A stretch of DNA of 64,000 bases from NCBI RefSeq assembly GCF_000518785.1, contig NZ_JAEG01000017.1, positions 1 through 64,000 on the forward strand, in the 5' to 3' direction. Below are positions 12,557-21,605 of the stretch, one piece after another; positions within the stretch are counted from its first letter, which is position 1; each line of letters begins with the position of its first letter. This stretch comes from Paenirhizobium selenitireducens ATCC BAA-1503 (GTDB lineage: Bacteria > Pseudomonadota > Alphaproteobacteria > Rhizobiales > Rhizobiaceae). The notes beneath the pieces are model-generated. The model was not told the origin of the DNA and did no database searches. It saw only the letters and a list, made by a program, of their open reading frames with translations. The position numbers and the translations under genes are program-made.

Positions 12557-13345
12557 TCAGCGCGGCGGCGGGCATTCCCGGCCCTCGGGGCACACGGGCA
12601 ACCGGCGGAGCGGATTGCGATCGCGATCGGAATCAACCGAACCGGGGCGAAACTGCTCGCGATCTTCGCGACGCGGCGGACGGCGCACTTCCGGATCGCG
12701 CGGCGCCGGTGGGCGGCGGATTTCCAGCTCCTGCTCGCGGTCACGGGCCCGGCGGATTTCCCGCTCGCGATCCCGGTCACGGCGCAGCTCGAGTTCCCGC
12801 TCGCGCTCCCGGCGCAATTGGATTTCGCGCTCCCGGTCACGATCGCGCCAGCTCGGCTCGGACGGCGGACGGCGCCAGTCGTCAACGTTGTCGCGCACGG
12901 GAGGGCGGCGCCACTCGTCATCGGGCTGCGGCCGCGGACGATAATATCCGTCCCGCCAGCTGTCGCGATCCCGGTAGAAATCGCGGTCGCGGTAGTGGCG
13001 GTCCCAGTAGCTGCCGATCGAAAACGTGATCGTCGGGATGCCGAGCGGGCGGTAGTATTCCGGATCGACATAGACCTGGCGCTGCGAATAGGTCGTCTGC
13101 AGGTAACGGCCGGACACCCAGCCGCGATAGCCGGCATAGGCCACGTCGCACCAGTTGGCCGCCCGCATGCAGCCCTGGATGTCGACACGCACGCCGGCGG
13201 GGATGACGAGCACCGGTGGATACTGCGTGCTCGGGCCGGAACGCATGTTCACATTGGCCGTCGAATAGGCGTTCGCCGCGGCTGCAAGGCCTGGAAGCAC
13301 GGCGACAAACGCCGCGCTCAGGGCGAATATCCTGAGCTTTTTCAT
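12557..13345 (-). CDS. Exported SH3 domain protein with charged repeat tail
   Basis: This 262-residue protein starts with a clear signal peptide (residues 1-24, ending AAAANA) and so is secreted or periplasmic. A bacterial SH3 (SH3_3) domain follows at about 25-85, with NVNMRSGPSTQYP and GYRGWVSGRYL. This fold usually binds cell-wall peptides. From about residue 140 the sequence is made of R/E/D-rich units (REREIQLRRE, DREREIRRA), then a P/R-rich tail. No partner gene is adjacent. The SH3 call is firm; the role of the charged tail is unknown. Confidence 0.85.
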   Translation of the reverse strand: MKKLRIFALSAAFVAVLPGLAAAANAYSTANVNMRSGPSTQYPPVLVIPAGVRVDIQGCMRAANWCDVAYAGYRGWVSGRYLQTTYSQRQVYVDPEYYRPLGIPTITFSIGSYWDRHYRDRDFYRDRDSWRDGYYRPRPQPDDEWRRPPVRDNVDDWRRPPSEPSWRDRDREREIQLRRERERELELRRDRDREREIRRARDREQELEIRRPPAPRDPEVRRPPRREDREQFRPGSVDSDRDRNPLRRLPVCPEGRECPPPR

Positions 13346-13841
13346 AGAGATATCTCCTCGGTATTCCGTTGTGCGCTTTGTCTACGCCTCTGCGAATGAA
13401 CCGCCCATGAACGTTCGGTTCATGCAAATTGTTCCGTCGCGACGATTTTCATGCGTCCCTCGTTTTCCCCGCGCTCTGCAGCCATGCGATACTTGTCCTG
13501 CCCTGCCACGGATACACCGGATAGCGTTGCCGGCGAGGCGGGGACGGTGCTGCGAAGGGTCCTTCTGAAACGCGGGAGGATGTCGCAGGCTGCCCTAAGT
13601 CGGTCCCCCTCCCTGAAAAGGGACGTGCCTGTGCGGCACCCAAGGCGTCGGTTTCGATGCTGTAGAGGGACAAGGAACTGGGTGGCAAAAATCATCGAAA
13701 CGGGGCGCCCTGCGTGTCACTGTTTTCATTTTGTCCGGCATGCCGGGCGCCCCGGCCGGATGGCCGGAAAAGCAAGAAGACAGCAAGACACGGGGTTTCG
13801 ACCCGCGTGAACGATCACCCATGCGCGAAATGAGGAAAGCC
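13346..13841. other. Intergenic region, no supported gene
   Basis: Open frames in this stretch have no Shine-Dalgarno sequence, no recognisable composition and no motif. The region separates two divergent genes and should contain both promoters, but no clear promoter boxes stand out. Confidence 0.5.
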
Positions 13842-14270
13842 ATGGCAAAGAACGACTATCCGGAACTGGAACGCGCCCGCGAGGAGCACCACGAGGCCCG
13901 CTGGCGGATCGTGGGCACGCTCACCCTGCGCTATCGCTGCGAAGCGCTCAACCGCCCTTTGTGCCGCTATCGGTCCTGTCGTCGCAACCGCATATGCAGC
14001 GGCCCGATGCTCGCCACGCCACGCCAGGGTCCGGCGATCGCCAGGGAGCGCGAACTCGGCCTGAGCGGCGCCGCCGTCGCCTGCCTTCCGCTCTGCATCG
14101 TGAATGCCGAAGAGAAAATCTTCGACTATCTCGTCGGGACGACACTGCCGCAGATCGACGCCATGCTGGGCGAGGACGATCCGCTCACCATGGAATACTA
14201 TCTCAGGAAGCCGAATCGGCGGCAGCGCCGCCTTGACGCACGCTTCGCCCGCGACGAGCCGGACCCTTGA
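13842..14270 (+). CDS. Hypothetical cysteine-rich basic protein
   Basis: This 142-residue protein is not assigned to a family. The start at 13842 is chosen because AGGAAA lies just upstream, while the earlier in-frame ATGs at 13821 and 13830 lack one. The visible feature is a basic cysteine cluster near residues 31-52 (YRCEAL, CRYRSCRRNRIC), possibly a metal-binding or nucleic-acid-binding site. A helical charged C-terminus ends RRQRRLDARF. It lies 57 bases upstream of ubiG on the same strand. Confidence 0.7.
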   Translation: MAKNDYPELERAREEHHEARWRIVGTLTLRYRCEALNRPLCRYRSCRRNRICSGPMLATPRQGPAIARERELGLSGAAVACLPLCIVNAEEKIFDYLVGTTLPQIDAMLGEDDPLTMEYYLRKPNRRQRRLDARFARDEPDP

Positions 14271-14327
14271 CTTTGCGGCCCGATCGGCCGACTTGAACAG
14301 CAATATCCGTGCAGAGAGGATCCGATA

Positions 14328-15083
14328 ATGAGCGCTGAAGCACGCACCACGATCGATCAGGTCGAAGTCGACCGTTTTTCCGCCATGGCGGCGGAATGGT
14401 GGGACCCGACCGGCAAGTTCAAGCCCCTGCACAAGATCAATCCCGTCCGCCTCGCCTATATCCGCGATCATGTCGCAACCCATTTCGGCCGTGACCCCAA
14501 GGCTCATCACCCGCTCGAAGGCCTGCGCATCCTCGACATCGGCTGCGGCGGCGGGCTGCTCTCCGAGCCGGTCGCCCGGATGGGCGCCGACGTGCTCGGC
14601 GCGGACGCCTCCGAGCGCAATATCGGCATTGCCAGCACCCATGCCGCCCAGACAGGGGTCAAGGTCGACTATCGCGCCGTGACCGCGGAATCGCTCGCAG
14701 CCGCCGGCGAAACCTTCGACGTCGTCCTCAACATGGAAGTCGTCGAGCATGTCGCCGACGTGGAATTCTTCATCTCCACCTGCGCCTCCATGGTGCGGCC
14801 CGGTGGCCTGATGCTGGTCTCCACCATCAACCGCACCTTCAAGGCCGCCGCGCTTGCCATCGTCGGCGCCGAATACGTGCTCGGCTGGCTGCCGCGCGGC
14901 ACGCACCAGTACGAGAAGCTGGTCCGCCCGGAAGAGCTCGAGGCCCCGCTGAAGACGAGCGGCATGGAGGTCGTCGAGATGAAGGGCGTGTTCTTCAATC
15001 CGCTCCACAACCAGTGGAATCTCTCGCCCGACATCGACGTCAACTACATGGTGCTGGCCCGCCGGCCGGCAGCCGCCGCATGA
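14328..15083 (+). CDS. ubiG: Ubiquinone biosynthesis O-methyltransferase
   Basis: UbiG carries out both O-methylation steps of ubiquinone synthesis. The 251-residue protein has the class I SAM methyltransferase motif [15 protein letters not shown] near residue 68, motif post-[11 protein letters not shown], and the family block [13 protein letters not shown] at the C-terminus. The N-terminal [11 protein letters not shown] is also typical of UbiG. It overlaps the DUF924 gene by four bases (ATGA). Confidence 0.96.
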   Translation: MSAEARTTIDQVEVDRFSAMAAEWWDPTGKFKPLHKINPVRLAYIRDHVATHFGRDPKAHHPLEGLRILDIGCGGGLLSEPVARMGADVLGADASERNIGIASTHAAQTGVKVDYRAVTAESLAAAGETFDVVLNMEVVEHVADVEFFISTCASMVRPGGLMLVSTINRTFKAAALAIVGAEYVLGWLPRGTHQYEKLVRPEELEAPLKTSGMEVVEMKGVFFNPLHNQWNLSPDIDVNYMVLARRPAAAA

Positions 15084-15631
15084 CGGCCCCTGCGGACGTC
15101 GTTTCCTTCTGGCTCGGGGCCGGACCGGAAAAGTGGTTCGCCAAGGACGACGGTTTCGACGCGGCGATCCGCGACGGCTTTCTCGACACGCATTTCGCCG
15201 CGGCCCGCGGCGATCTCGCCGACTGGGGCCAGACGGCCGAAGGCACGCCGGCGCTTCTGATCCTGCTTGACCAGTTCCCCCGCAATCTCTTCCGCGACAG
15301 CGGCCATGCCTTCGCAACCGACGGCCTTGCCCGCCGGATCGCCCGCGAGGCGCTGGCGCGGGGTTTCGACCGCGCGGTCGAGCCGAAGCTGCGCCCCTTC
15401 CTCTATCTGCCCTTCGAGCATTCGGAGGACCCGGCCGACCAGGCGCTGAGCCTGCAACTCTTCACCGCCCATCGCGACGAGACCGGCGATGCCGAGAGCC
15501 TGCGCTGGGCGGTCGAGCACCGCGACATCATCGCCAAATTCGGCCGCTTTCCCCACCGCAACGCCGCCCTCGGACGCGAGACGACAGCAGAAGAGCAAAC
15601 CTATCTCGACGGCGGCGGCTTCAAGGGGTGA
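15080..15631 (+). CDS. DUF924 family protein
   Basis: This 183-residue protein of the DUF924 family (function not established) shows [15 protein letters not shown] near the N-terminus and the conserved helical block [18 protein letters not shown], then [10 protein letters not shown]. These helices resemble tetratricopeptide-like packing. The ATG overlaps the ubiG stop, so translation is coupled. A longer reading from 15014 is possible but would run inside ubiG. Confidence 0.9.
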   Translation: MTAPADVVSFWLGAGPEKWFAKDDGFDAAIRDGFLDTHFAAARGDLADWGQTAEGTPALLILLDQFPRNLFRDSGHAFATDGLARRIAREALARGFDRAVEPKLRPFLYLPFEHSEDPADQALSLQLFTAHRDETGDAESLRWAVEHRDIIAKFGRFPHRNAALGRETTAEEQTYLDGGGFKG

Positions 15632-15734
15632 GGTCTTGGGTCGGCGGCAGATAAGTCATCCGGCCAGAATCGAGACATTTCCCCCACATCCCCGGTCATG
15701 ATATGCTGACTTTCTGACGGATGAGGAAGTCGTG

Positions 15735-16004
15735 ATGGCCGGAAAGACAGAGATTGCTGTCCATGTGGACCCGCAGATCGAGGAATTCATCCTCCAGGAA
15801 ATGAAGCGCGGATCATTCCCCTCCGCCAGTGCCTATGTCGAGGCGCTGCTGCATGAACGCTTCGAGGATGAGCAAGCCCTGCAGACATTGGAGCAGGAAC
15901 TGGGCCGCGGCCTTTCCGACATCGAGGCCGGACGCGTGACGTCGGCCGAAGAGGCTTTTGACAGCGTTCGCGCCGAGCTCGGCCTAAAACGCCGGCGAGC
16001 ATGA
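15735..16004 (+). CDS. ParD-like antitoxin
   Basis: This protein of about 89 residues is the predicted antitoxin of a type II pair. It has a ribbon-helix-helix start (TEIAVHVDPQIEEFILQ), a helix with GSFPSASAYVEALLHERFE, and an acidic C-terminus that would wrap the toxin. The ATG at 15735 is preceded by AGGAAG at good spacing; a GTG one codon earlier (15732) is the alternative. The stop overlaps the start of the toxin gene by four bases, the usual order of antitoxin then toxin. Confidence 0.88.
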   Translation: MAGKTEIAVHVDPQIEEFILQEMKRGSFPSASAYVEALLHERFEDEQALQTLEQELGRGLSDIEAGRVTSAEEAFDSVRAELGLKRRRA

Positions 16005-16312
16005 AGGTTGCGTTCACCCGTTCGGCCCGCGCCGATCTGACCGCCATCGGCCGTTATATCCTCGAACACAATCCGTCGCGCGCCGACGCTTTCTTGGACG
16101 AACTGCTGCAGTGCTGTCTTGAGATTGCCGACATGCCGGAGGCTTTCGCGCGTATCCATCTTACGCGCGTCGGCGCCATGAGGCGGCGCGTATTCGACCG
16201 CTATCTGATCTTCTACCAAACAGATCAGACCACGGTGACCATTGTCCGCATTCTTCACGGCGCCCGCAACTATGAGCGGATCTTGGCTCGGCAAGCCAAA
16301 CGCAATTTCTGA
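16001..16312 (+). CDS. ParE/RelE-family toxin
   Basis: This 103-residue protein fits the ParE/RelE fold: FTRSARADLTAIGRYI at the N-terminus, a helix pair, then strands ending FDRYLIFYQTDQTTVTIVRILHGARNYERIL. The YLIFY and VRILHGARN strands are the most conserved part of ParE-type toxins, which act on DNA gyrase; RelE relatives cut mRNA. The subtype cannot be decided by eye. It is translationally coupled to the antitoxin. Confidence 0.9.
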   Translation: MKVAFTRSARADLTAIGRYILEHNPSRADAFLDELLQCCLEIADMPEAFARIHLTRVGAMRRRVFDRYLIFYQTDQTTVTIVRILHGARNYERILARQAKRNF

Positions 16313-16331
16313 GATTCAAACGCCTGAAGCG

Positions 16332-16760
16332 TCAATTCACGTCGTCCGGCAAAACCGGCAGCGGGGCGATCTCGATGCCCTCGTCGACCAGCGCCTTCAC
16401 CTCGGCAAGCGACGCCTCGCCGATGATGCCGCGCGCTTCGGCTTCGCCGTAGTGGATCTTGCGGGCCTCCTCGGGAAAGCGCTCGCCGACATCCTCGCTA
16501 TTGGCCCGGATCGCGGTGATCGCCTCCTTCAGCTTGACCATCGCCGTCTTCTGCGCCTCGGTGACGGCGAGTGCATGCACCGCCTCCTTCTGCCGCGCGG
16601 TCGAGACCGAAGGCGCCATCAGCACCTTCGACACCTCGAGCGAACCGCAGGCGGGGCAGCTCAGATACCCGCTCGCCTTCTGGCGGTCGAAGTCTCCGCT
16701 CTCCGAGAACCAGCCCTCGAAGTCGTGTCCCTTGTCGCAGATGAGCGAGTAGCGGATCAA
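16332..16760 (-). CDS. DUF1178 family protein
   Basis: This 142-residue protein of unknown function has an N-terminal zinc-ribbon-like part (CDKGHDFEGWF and CPACGS) and a helical rest. The start is taken as TTG at 16760, which overlaps the stop of the upstream hydrolase (TTGA). A long N-terminal extension in the same frame only shadows the hydrolase gene. The C-terminus (GEAEARGIIGEAS, LPVLPDDVN) is typical of the family. Confidence 0.88.
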   Translation of the reverse strand: MIRYSLICDKGHDFEGWFSESGDFDRQKASGYLSCPACGSLEVSKVLMAPSVSTARQKEAVHALAVTEAQKTAMVKLKEAITAIRANSEDVGERFPEEARKIHYGEAEARGIIGEASLAEVKALVDEGIEIAPLPVLPDDVN

Positions 16761-17614
16761 ACGGTGACGCCCCCTTTCGCCAGTTCGGGCTGCATGCTGA
16801 GTTCGAAGTCGCGTGCATTCTTGAGGTTCGGGATCTTGGCGCGCGCCGCAGCCACCGCCCCGACGTCGATGTCGGCCAGCACGATCGCTTCGCCCGTGCC
16901 GCCGGCCGCGGCCAGCACCTTGCCCCAGGGGTCGATGATCATCGAGTGGCCGAAGGTTTCGCGGCCGTCCTGGTGCACGCCGGCCTGGGCCGCGGAAATG
17001 ACGAAGGCGCCGTTCTCGATCGCCCGGGCGCGCAGCAGCACTTCCCAATGCGCCTCGCCGGTCTGGCGGGTAAAGGCCGCGGGCGTCGTCAGGATCTGCG
17101 CACCGGCCAGCGCCTCGGCGCGGAAAAGCTGCGGGAAGCGCACGTCGTAGCAGATGCCGAAGCCGAGCTTGGCGAACGGCAGATCGGCGACCATCGCCTT
17201 CTCGCCCGGCCGGTAGACGGCGCTCTCGCGCCAGCTTTCGCCATTGTCGAGATCGACGTCGAACATGTGGATCTTGTCGTAAGCGCAGATCTTGCGGCCG
17301 TCGGGTCCGAACAGGAAGGCCCGGTTGGCGATCTTGCCGTCCGGCAACAGGATGGCGGTCGAGCCGACATGCAGATGGATGGAAAGTTCGCGCGCCAGAT
17401 CCCCGGCGGTCTTGACGATGTTATCATGCTCTTCGTCGCGCAGGACGGCCATCAGGCCCGGACGGTCCTTCTGCACGGCACCGGTCATTTCCGGCGTCTG
17501 CACATAGATCGCCCCGTGGCCGGCGGCTTCACGCACGAGACGGGCCATGGAAGCGGCGTTCTTTTCCGGGTCCACGCCCGAGCACATCTGGATGGCAGCA
17601 GCCTTGAAGGTCAT
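16757..17614 (-). CDS. Carbon-nitrogen hydrolase (Nit family amidase)
   Basis: This 285-residue member of the nitrilase superfamily has all three catalytic residues: Glu in YVQTPEMTG, Lys in [10 protein letters not shown], and Cys in [11 protein letters not shown]. The closeness to Nit1/Nit2-type omega-amidases, which repair deaminated glutathione or hydrolyse alpha-ketoglutaramate, rests on overall sequence look and length. It follows grxC on the minus strand with a 13-base gap and overlaps DUF1178. Confidence 0.92.
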   Translation of the reverse strand: MTFKAAAIQMCSGVDPEKNAASMARLVREAAGHGAIYVQTPEMTGAVQKDRPGLMAVLRDEEHDNIVKTAGDLARELSIHLHVGSTAILLPDGKIANRAFLFGPDGRKICAYDKIHMFDVDLDNGESWRESAVYRPGEKAMVADLPFAKLGFGICYDVRFPQLFRAEALAGAQILTTPAAFTRQTGEAHWEVLLRARAIENGAFVISAAQAGVHQDGRETFGHSMIIDPWGKVLAAAGGTGEAIVLADIDVGAVAAARAKIPNLKNARDFELSMQPELAKGGVTV

Positions 17615-17627
17615 GATCTACTTTTCC

Positions 17628-17885
17628 TTAAGCCGTCAGAAGGGCGTCGAGCTTGCCGGCCCGGTCGAGTGCATGCAGGTCGTCGCAGCCGCCGACATGG
17701 CGCTCGCCGATGAAGATCTGCGGGAAGGTCATGCCGCCGTTGGACTTGGCGATCATTTCCTGGCGTAGCTCCGGATTGCCGGTCGCGTCATGCTCGAGAT
17801 AGGAAACGCCCTTCGAGGCGAGCAGCGTCTTGGCGCGCGAGCAGTAGCCGCAGCCCTGGCGGGTGTAGATGGTCACGGATGCCAT
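17628..17885 (-). CDS. grxC: Glutaredoxin 3
   Basis: This 85-residue glutaredoxin has the dithiol active site CGYC at residues 10-13, the cis-proline TFPQIFI and the GGCDDL motif. It reduces disulfides with glutathione. The start MASVTIYTR at 17885 gives the normal family length; an upstream extension to 17945 adds an unlikely N-terminus. It sits between comF and the Nit-type hydrolase, in a minus-strand run comF-grxC-nit-DUF1178. Confidence 0.95.
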   Translation of the reverse strand: MASVTIYTRQGCGYCSRAKTLLASKGVSYLEHDATGNPELRQEMIAKSNGGMTFPQIFIGERHVGGCDDLHALDRAGKLDALLTA

Positions 17886-17941
17886 ATGTGTCTCCGGTCG
17901 GATGGGGCCGGCAAGAGCCGGAAAGAATACGTTTGTCCTTG

Positions 17942-18718
17942 TCATATAGGACCGGAGAATGCCCTTGCAAAGGTTAAAACTGTGACCTCCCGGGCGCCTG
18001 CCCGCTTCAGCGCGCGGGTGGCGGCGCTGACCGTCGCCCCAGTGGTGAAGACGTCGTCTATGAGCACGATGCGCCGGCCGAACACCTGCGGCGACATCGC
18101 CTCCGGCACGCCGAAGGCGCCGCGCACGTTGATTGCGCGGGCATTGGCGGTCAGCCCCACCTGCTGGGCGGTCTTCTTGTTGCGCACCAGCGCGAGCGGC
18201 AGGAAGGGCTTACCCGAGAGCCGCGCCACATGCCGGCCGAGTTCGGCCGACTGGTTGAACTTGCGGGAAAACAGCCGCGTCCGGTGCAGCGGCACGCAGA
18301 CCACCGCATCGCAGTCGGACAGCGCCTCGCCGCCGGCCCGCGCCATCCAGCCGGCCATCATCGGCGCGAGATCGGTGCGGTCGCGATATTTCAGGTCGTG
18401 CACCAGGTCGCGGGCGATGCCCTCGTGGATCGCGACGCTGCGCAGCCGGTCGAACACCGGCGGATTTGCGATCGCCTCCGCCGACAGCATGCCGGGACCG
18501 GGATCATGGCCGAACGGCGTGCCGAGCACCTCGCAGAACGGCCGCTCGATGAAACGCATGGACGACCAGCAGCGCGGGCAAAGCCCGCCATGCCGGCCGG
18601 TGCGGCAATGGCAGTGGGCGCAGCTCGGCGGAAAGACGATGTCGCGCAGGAAAGCCGCGATGCCGATCGGCACGGCGACACTGACGGACACGGCTTTTTG
18701 CACTATTTGACCCGGCAT
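17942..18718 (-). CDS. ComF family phosphoribosyltransferase-like protein
   Basis: This 258-residue protein has a zinc-finger-like N-terminus (CAHCHCRTGRHGGLCPRCW) and the PRPP-binding loop VLIDDVFTTGATVSAA near residue 215. ComF relatives take part in DNA uptake in competent species, but in rhizobia the role is not established. The start codon lies 64 bases from the divergent methyltransferase gene. Confidence 0.9.
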   Translation of the reverse strand: MPGQIVQKAVSVSVAVPIGIAAFLRDIVFPPSCAHCHCRTGRHGGLCPRCWSSMRFIERPFCEVLGTPFGHDPGPGMLSAEAIANPPVFDRLRSVAIHEGIARDLVHDLKYRDRTDLAPMMAGWMARAGGEALSDCDAVVCVPLHRTRLFSRKFNQSAELGRHVARLSGKPFLPLALVRNKKTAQQVGLTANARAINVRGAFGVPEAMSPQVFGRRIVLIDDVFTTGATVSAATRALKRAGAREVTVLTFARAFSGPI

Positions 18719-18782
18719 GTGATTGACATTAGGCGCTTGCCGGCGCCTTTGCCAGACCGAGTTTTTGACTGGAGCGGACAGG

Positions 18783-19682
18783 ATGGAACGGATTTTCGAT
18801 CAGGATCTGGTGACGGCGAACCGCCTGCGCGCCAGGCGCCGGCTGGAAACGGGCACCGATTTTCTGCTGGAGATCGCCGCGCGCGAACTGTCCGAACGCC
18901 TCTCGCTGGTCGAGCGCCGGTTCGAGCATGCGGTCGAGCTGCACGGTGGTACCGGTGCCACGGCCCTCCTGGCGCTCCAGACCGGCAAGATCGACACGCT
19001 CGACCGCATCGAGACCCATCAGGATTTCTCAGCCGATGGTGAAGCGCTCACCGAAGCGCCGTTCGAGGGCGTGCCGCTTGCGCCGCAATCGGTCAACCTG
19101 GTGCTCTCGCCGCTGGCGCTGCATCTGACCAACGACACGCCGGGCGTGCTGGTGCAGATCCGCCGGGCGCTGAGGCCCGACGGCCTGTTCCTCGCGGCGA
19201 TCCCCGGCGCCGGCACGCTCGGCGAGCTGCGCGACGTACTCCTGACCACCGAGGTCGAACTGCATGGCGGGGCGAGCCCGCGCGTCATCCCCTTCCCCGA
19301 CATTCGCGACGTCGGCGCGCTTCTGCAGCGCGCCGGCTTCACCCTGCCGGTGGTCGACGAGGAGAGCTATACGGTCCGCTACGACAACCTGTTCGCCCTG
19401 ATGCGCGACCTCAAGGCCATGGGCATGGCCAACCCGCTCATCGGCCGCAGCCGCAAGCCTGTCGGGCGCGCCTTTTTCCTTAAAGCCGCCGAGCGCTATG
19501 CGGAACGTTATGCCGACCCGGACGGGCGCATCCGCGCCACCTTCTCGATCATTTATGTCTCGGGCTGGGCACCGCACGAAAGCCAGCAGAAGCCGCTGAA
19601 GCCGGGTTCGGCCAAGATGCGACTTGCCGACGCGCTCGACCCGACCAAGGGCCTGCCGCCGAAGAGCGGGGGAAACGGCTGA
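18783..19682 (+). CDS. SAM-dependent methyltransferase (BioC/NDUFAF5-like)
   Basis: This 299-residue class I methyltransferase-like protein begins MERIFDQDLVTANR. It has a divergent motif I (VELHGGTGATALL) and the helix-strand block VNLVLSPLALHLTND followed by IRRALRPDGLFLAAIPG. The overall look and the C-terminal region are those of the group annotated as BioC or NDUFAF5 relatives (assembly hydroxylase or methylase of complex I). The weak motif I glycines leave the substrate open. The start at 18783 is preferred over 18723. Confidence 0.85.
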   Translation: MERIFDQDLVTANRLRARRRLETGTDFLLEIAARELSERLSLVERRFEHAVELHGGTGATALLALQTGKIDTLDRIETHQDFSADGEALTEAPFEGVPLAPQSVNLVLSPLALHLTNDTPGVLVQIRRALRPDGLFLAAIPGAGTLGELRDVLLTTEVELHGGASPRVIPFPDIRDVGALLQRAGFTLPVVDEESYTVRYDNLFALMRDLKAMGMANPLIGRSRKPVGRAFFLKAAERYAERYADPDGRIRATFSIIYVSGWAPHESQQKPLKPGSAKMRLADALDPTKGLPPKSGGNG

Positions 19683-19768
19683 ACTGGGGAGGTGTGCGGC
19701 CGTCCGTCAGGACACGCGAAAGGCGTCCGGCGGCAGCTTGGAGGGACGTGCCGGGAAAAGACCTGGCG

Positions 19769-19936
19769 TCAGGCGTTGACGATGGCGGTGCGGATCGTCT
19801 CGAAGACGCCGGCAAGCGAATCGGAAAAGGCGCCGAGACCGAGGATCAGCGCCAACCCGATGATCGCGGCGATGAGGCCGTATTCGATGGCTGTGGCCGC
19901 CTGACGGTCAGCGATGAATTTCAAGACGAGATGCAT
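19769..19936 (-). CDS. Flp family type IVb pilin
   Basis: I read this 55-residue peptide from the DNA. It starts MHLVLKFIADRQAATAIEYG and runs on with a hydrophobic segment IAAIIGLALILGLGAF. The Glu five residues after cleavage, the ATAIEYGLIAA block and the hydrophobic stalk are the hallmarks of Flp/Fap pilins assembled by the Tad system. No Tad genes (cpaA-F, tadV) are near in the window, so this copy is either an orphan or works with a distant cluster. Confidence 0.9.
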   Translation of the reverse strand: MHLVLKFIADRQAATAIEYGLIAAIIGLALILGLGAFSDSLAGVFETIRTAIVNA

Positions 19937-19995
19937 GGCCTCTCCCGAGTTCGTTCCGGCGCCGATGTCGGCGAAGTTGGCATTCCAGTATGGGG

Positions 19996-20301
19996 TCAGC
20001 AGCCGTCACCGACGATGCAGACCGATCCGGGTGTTTCCTGCAGCACGCTGCGACGGATCGTGTAGCGCTTGCCGCCTTCCGATTTGCCGATCGAGCCGGT
20101 GCTCATCATGTCGACCTGGTCCGATTCGAAGGCAAGGCTTCGCTTCTCGGTCCGGTCCGCCAGCATGGGTGTCAGCACGAGCGACAGCGCAATCGCCGCC
20201 ATCCCGAACAGCAGGGCGATGTTGAGTACTCCGGTCTTTCCGGAGAGGTGCGAAGACCGTTCCCTCGACCTGACGGCCTTCCAGAAATCCTCGTTTGCCA
20301 T
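19996..20301 (-). CDS. Small single-pass membrane protein
   Basis: This 101-residue protein has a short charged N-terminus (MANEDFWKAVRSRERS), one membrane helix at about residues 25-47 (IALLFGMAAIALSLVL) and an exported-looking C-terminus with two cysteines (SVCIVGDGC). The start at 20301 is chosen because GGAG sits nine bases upstream. It lies 59 bases before the Flp pilin gene on the same strand, so a link to pilus biology is possible but not shown. Confidence 0.75.
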   Translation of the reverse strand: MANEDFWKAVRSRERSSHLSGKTGVLNIALLFGMAAIALSLVLTPMLADRTEKRSLAFESDQVDMMSTGSIGKSEGGKRYTIRRSVLQETPGSVCIVGDGC

Positions 20302-20404
20302 GAAACGCTCCATACATGCGCTTCGAACGCATGAACAACAGCCATGAGGTTTGCCCCAGGGCCGTAAACTTTGCGTTAAGAACGTCTGCAAATTATAGAA
20401 AAGG

Positions 20405-20818
20405 CTAAAGAAGGTCCTGCAGGAAGGGGATCAGCGGCTCGTCGGCCGGCGGCATCGGATAGTCGCGGAGCGCATTGGCGCGAACCCATTTCACCGCCTG
20501 TCCCTCGCGGCCATGAGCGATGCCCTCGTAACGCCGGCAGATGTAGAGCGGCATCAGCAGGTGGAAGGTCTCATAGGTGTGGCTGGCAAAGGTGAGCGGC
20601 GCCAGGCACGGCACCTTGGTGACGATGCCGAGTTCTTCCTCAAGCTCGCGGATCAGCGTCTCCTCGGGCGTCTCGCCCTTCTCGACCTTGCCGCCGGGAA
20701 ATTCCCAGAGGCCCGCGAGCGACTTGCCCTCGGGCCGCTGCGCCAGCAGGATCCGGTTGTCGGTGTCGATCAGCGCACAGGCCACGACGAGCAGGATGGG
20801 CTTGCCGCCGTCTGTCAT
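20405..20818 (-). CDS. mutT: 8-oxo-dGTP diphosphatase, Nudix hydrolase
   Basis: MutT removes oxidised dGTP from the nucleotide pool. This 137-residue protein has the Nudix box as GGKVEKGETPEETLIRELEE followed by ELG near residues 38-60, and FPGG just before it. The length fits MutT. It overlaps the GNAT gene by four bases, at the end of the run PPIase-argJ-GNAT-mutT. Confidence 0.92.
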   Translation of the reverse strand: MTDGGKPILLVVACALIDTDNRILLAQRPEGKSLAGLWEFPGGKVEKGETPEETLIRELEEELGIVTKVPCLAPLTFASHTYETFHLLMPLYICRRYEGIAHGREGQAVKWVRANALRDYPMPPADEPLIPFLQDLL

Positions 20819-21597
20819 GCTTTGGAAGCCTTGCGCCAGTAGGCGTAACGATAGGCCTCGGTGAAGCCGAGCTTGGAATAGAGGGCAAGGGCCGGCGCAT
20901 TGTCCGCCACGACCTGCAGCCAGGCGCTCTTCGCCCCGCGCATCCGCGCCCAGCGTAGCGCCGCCGTCACGATTTCCAGCCCGAGCCCACGCTTGCGGTG
21001 ATCGGGCCTCACGGAAAGCGACATGATGCCGGCGAGGTCGTTGTCCTGCACGCAGAGCGCCACGGCCACCGGTCCGGCCTCCGGATCCTCGATGACGAAG
21101 AGCCCGGTCGGCGGCTTGATGGCGCTGACCACCTCGGCCAGCGAGGGCTTGAGCGCCGGATCGGTGCCGTTGACGCAGAGATCGGCATCGACGAAGCGGC
21201 CGACGTCGTGGCTCGGCAGGTGGTCGAGCGTGTTCTCCGGCAGTTCGATCGCGGTCAGGTCGCAGGTCAGCGTGAGCACTTCCTCGAACCGCTCCCAGCC
21301 GTCGGCCTGCATCAGCGCGATCAGCGGCTTCGGCGTCAGAGGCGTCTCGCGCACCAGGATCGGCCGGCCATGGGCCTCGAACCTGCGCGCCGCCTTCTCC
21401 AGCCGGATGGCGATGTCGCGGCTGTCCGACGGATCGAGCGCGACGACGCAGTTCAGCCGCTTCGACGGGTGGCCGCCGGTAAGACGGATCTGCCAGCTGC
21501 CGTCATACTGCACGGATGTCGCGGGCCAGGCCCTAAATCCGACGGCTTCGAGGCGCCGCACGAGCGGCAGGTTCTGATCGGTGGCGGCTTGAGGCAT
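20815..21597 (-). CDS. GNAT family N-acetyltransferase
   Basis: This 260-residue protein has the acetyl-CoA binding core in its C-terminal half: LSVRPDHRKRGLGLEIVTAA near residue 195, then WLQVVADNAPALALYSKLGF. The N-terminal half looks like a second degenerate GNAT-like domain (EAVGFRAWPATSVQ). Substrate unknown. It starts at MPQAATDQ, eight bases after the argJ stop; the long in-frame extension upstream only shadows argJ. An association with argJ and mutT is common in Rhizobiales. Confidence 0.85.
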   Translation of the reverse strand: MPQAATDQNLPLVRRLEAVGFRAWPATSVQYDGSWQIRLTGGHPSKRLNCVVALDPSDSRDIAIRLEKAARRFEAHGRPILVRETPLTPKPLIALMQADGWERFEEVLTLTCDLTAIELPENTLDHLPSHDVGRFVDADLCVNGTDPALKPSLAEVVSAIKPPTGLFVIEDPEAGPVAVALCVQDNDLAGIMSLSVRPDHRKRGLGLEIVTAALRWARMRGAKSAWLQVVADNAPALALYSKLGFTEAYRYAYWRKASKA

Positions 21598-21605
21598 CGC
21601 GGCGA

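Noticed and set aside
12615..12944. S/R-rich frames opposite the SH3 protein's charged repeats
   Set aside because: They come from the repetitive GC-rich codons of the R/E/D tract on the other strand.
13451..13810. Open frame of 119 codons in the gap before the cysteine-rich protein gene
   Set aside because: No ribosome-binding site, no recognisable composition and overlap with other random frames.
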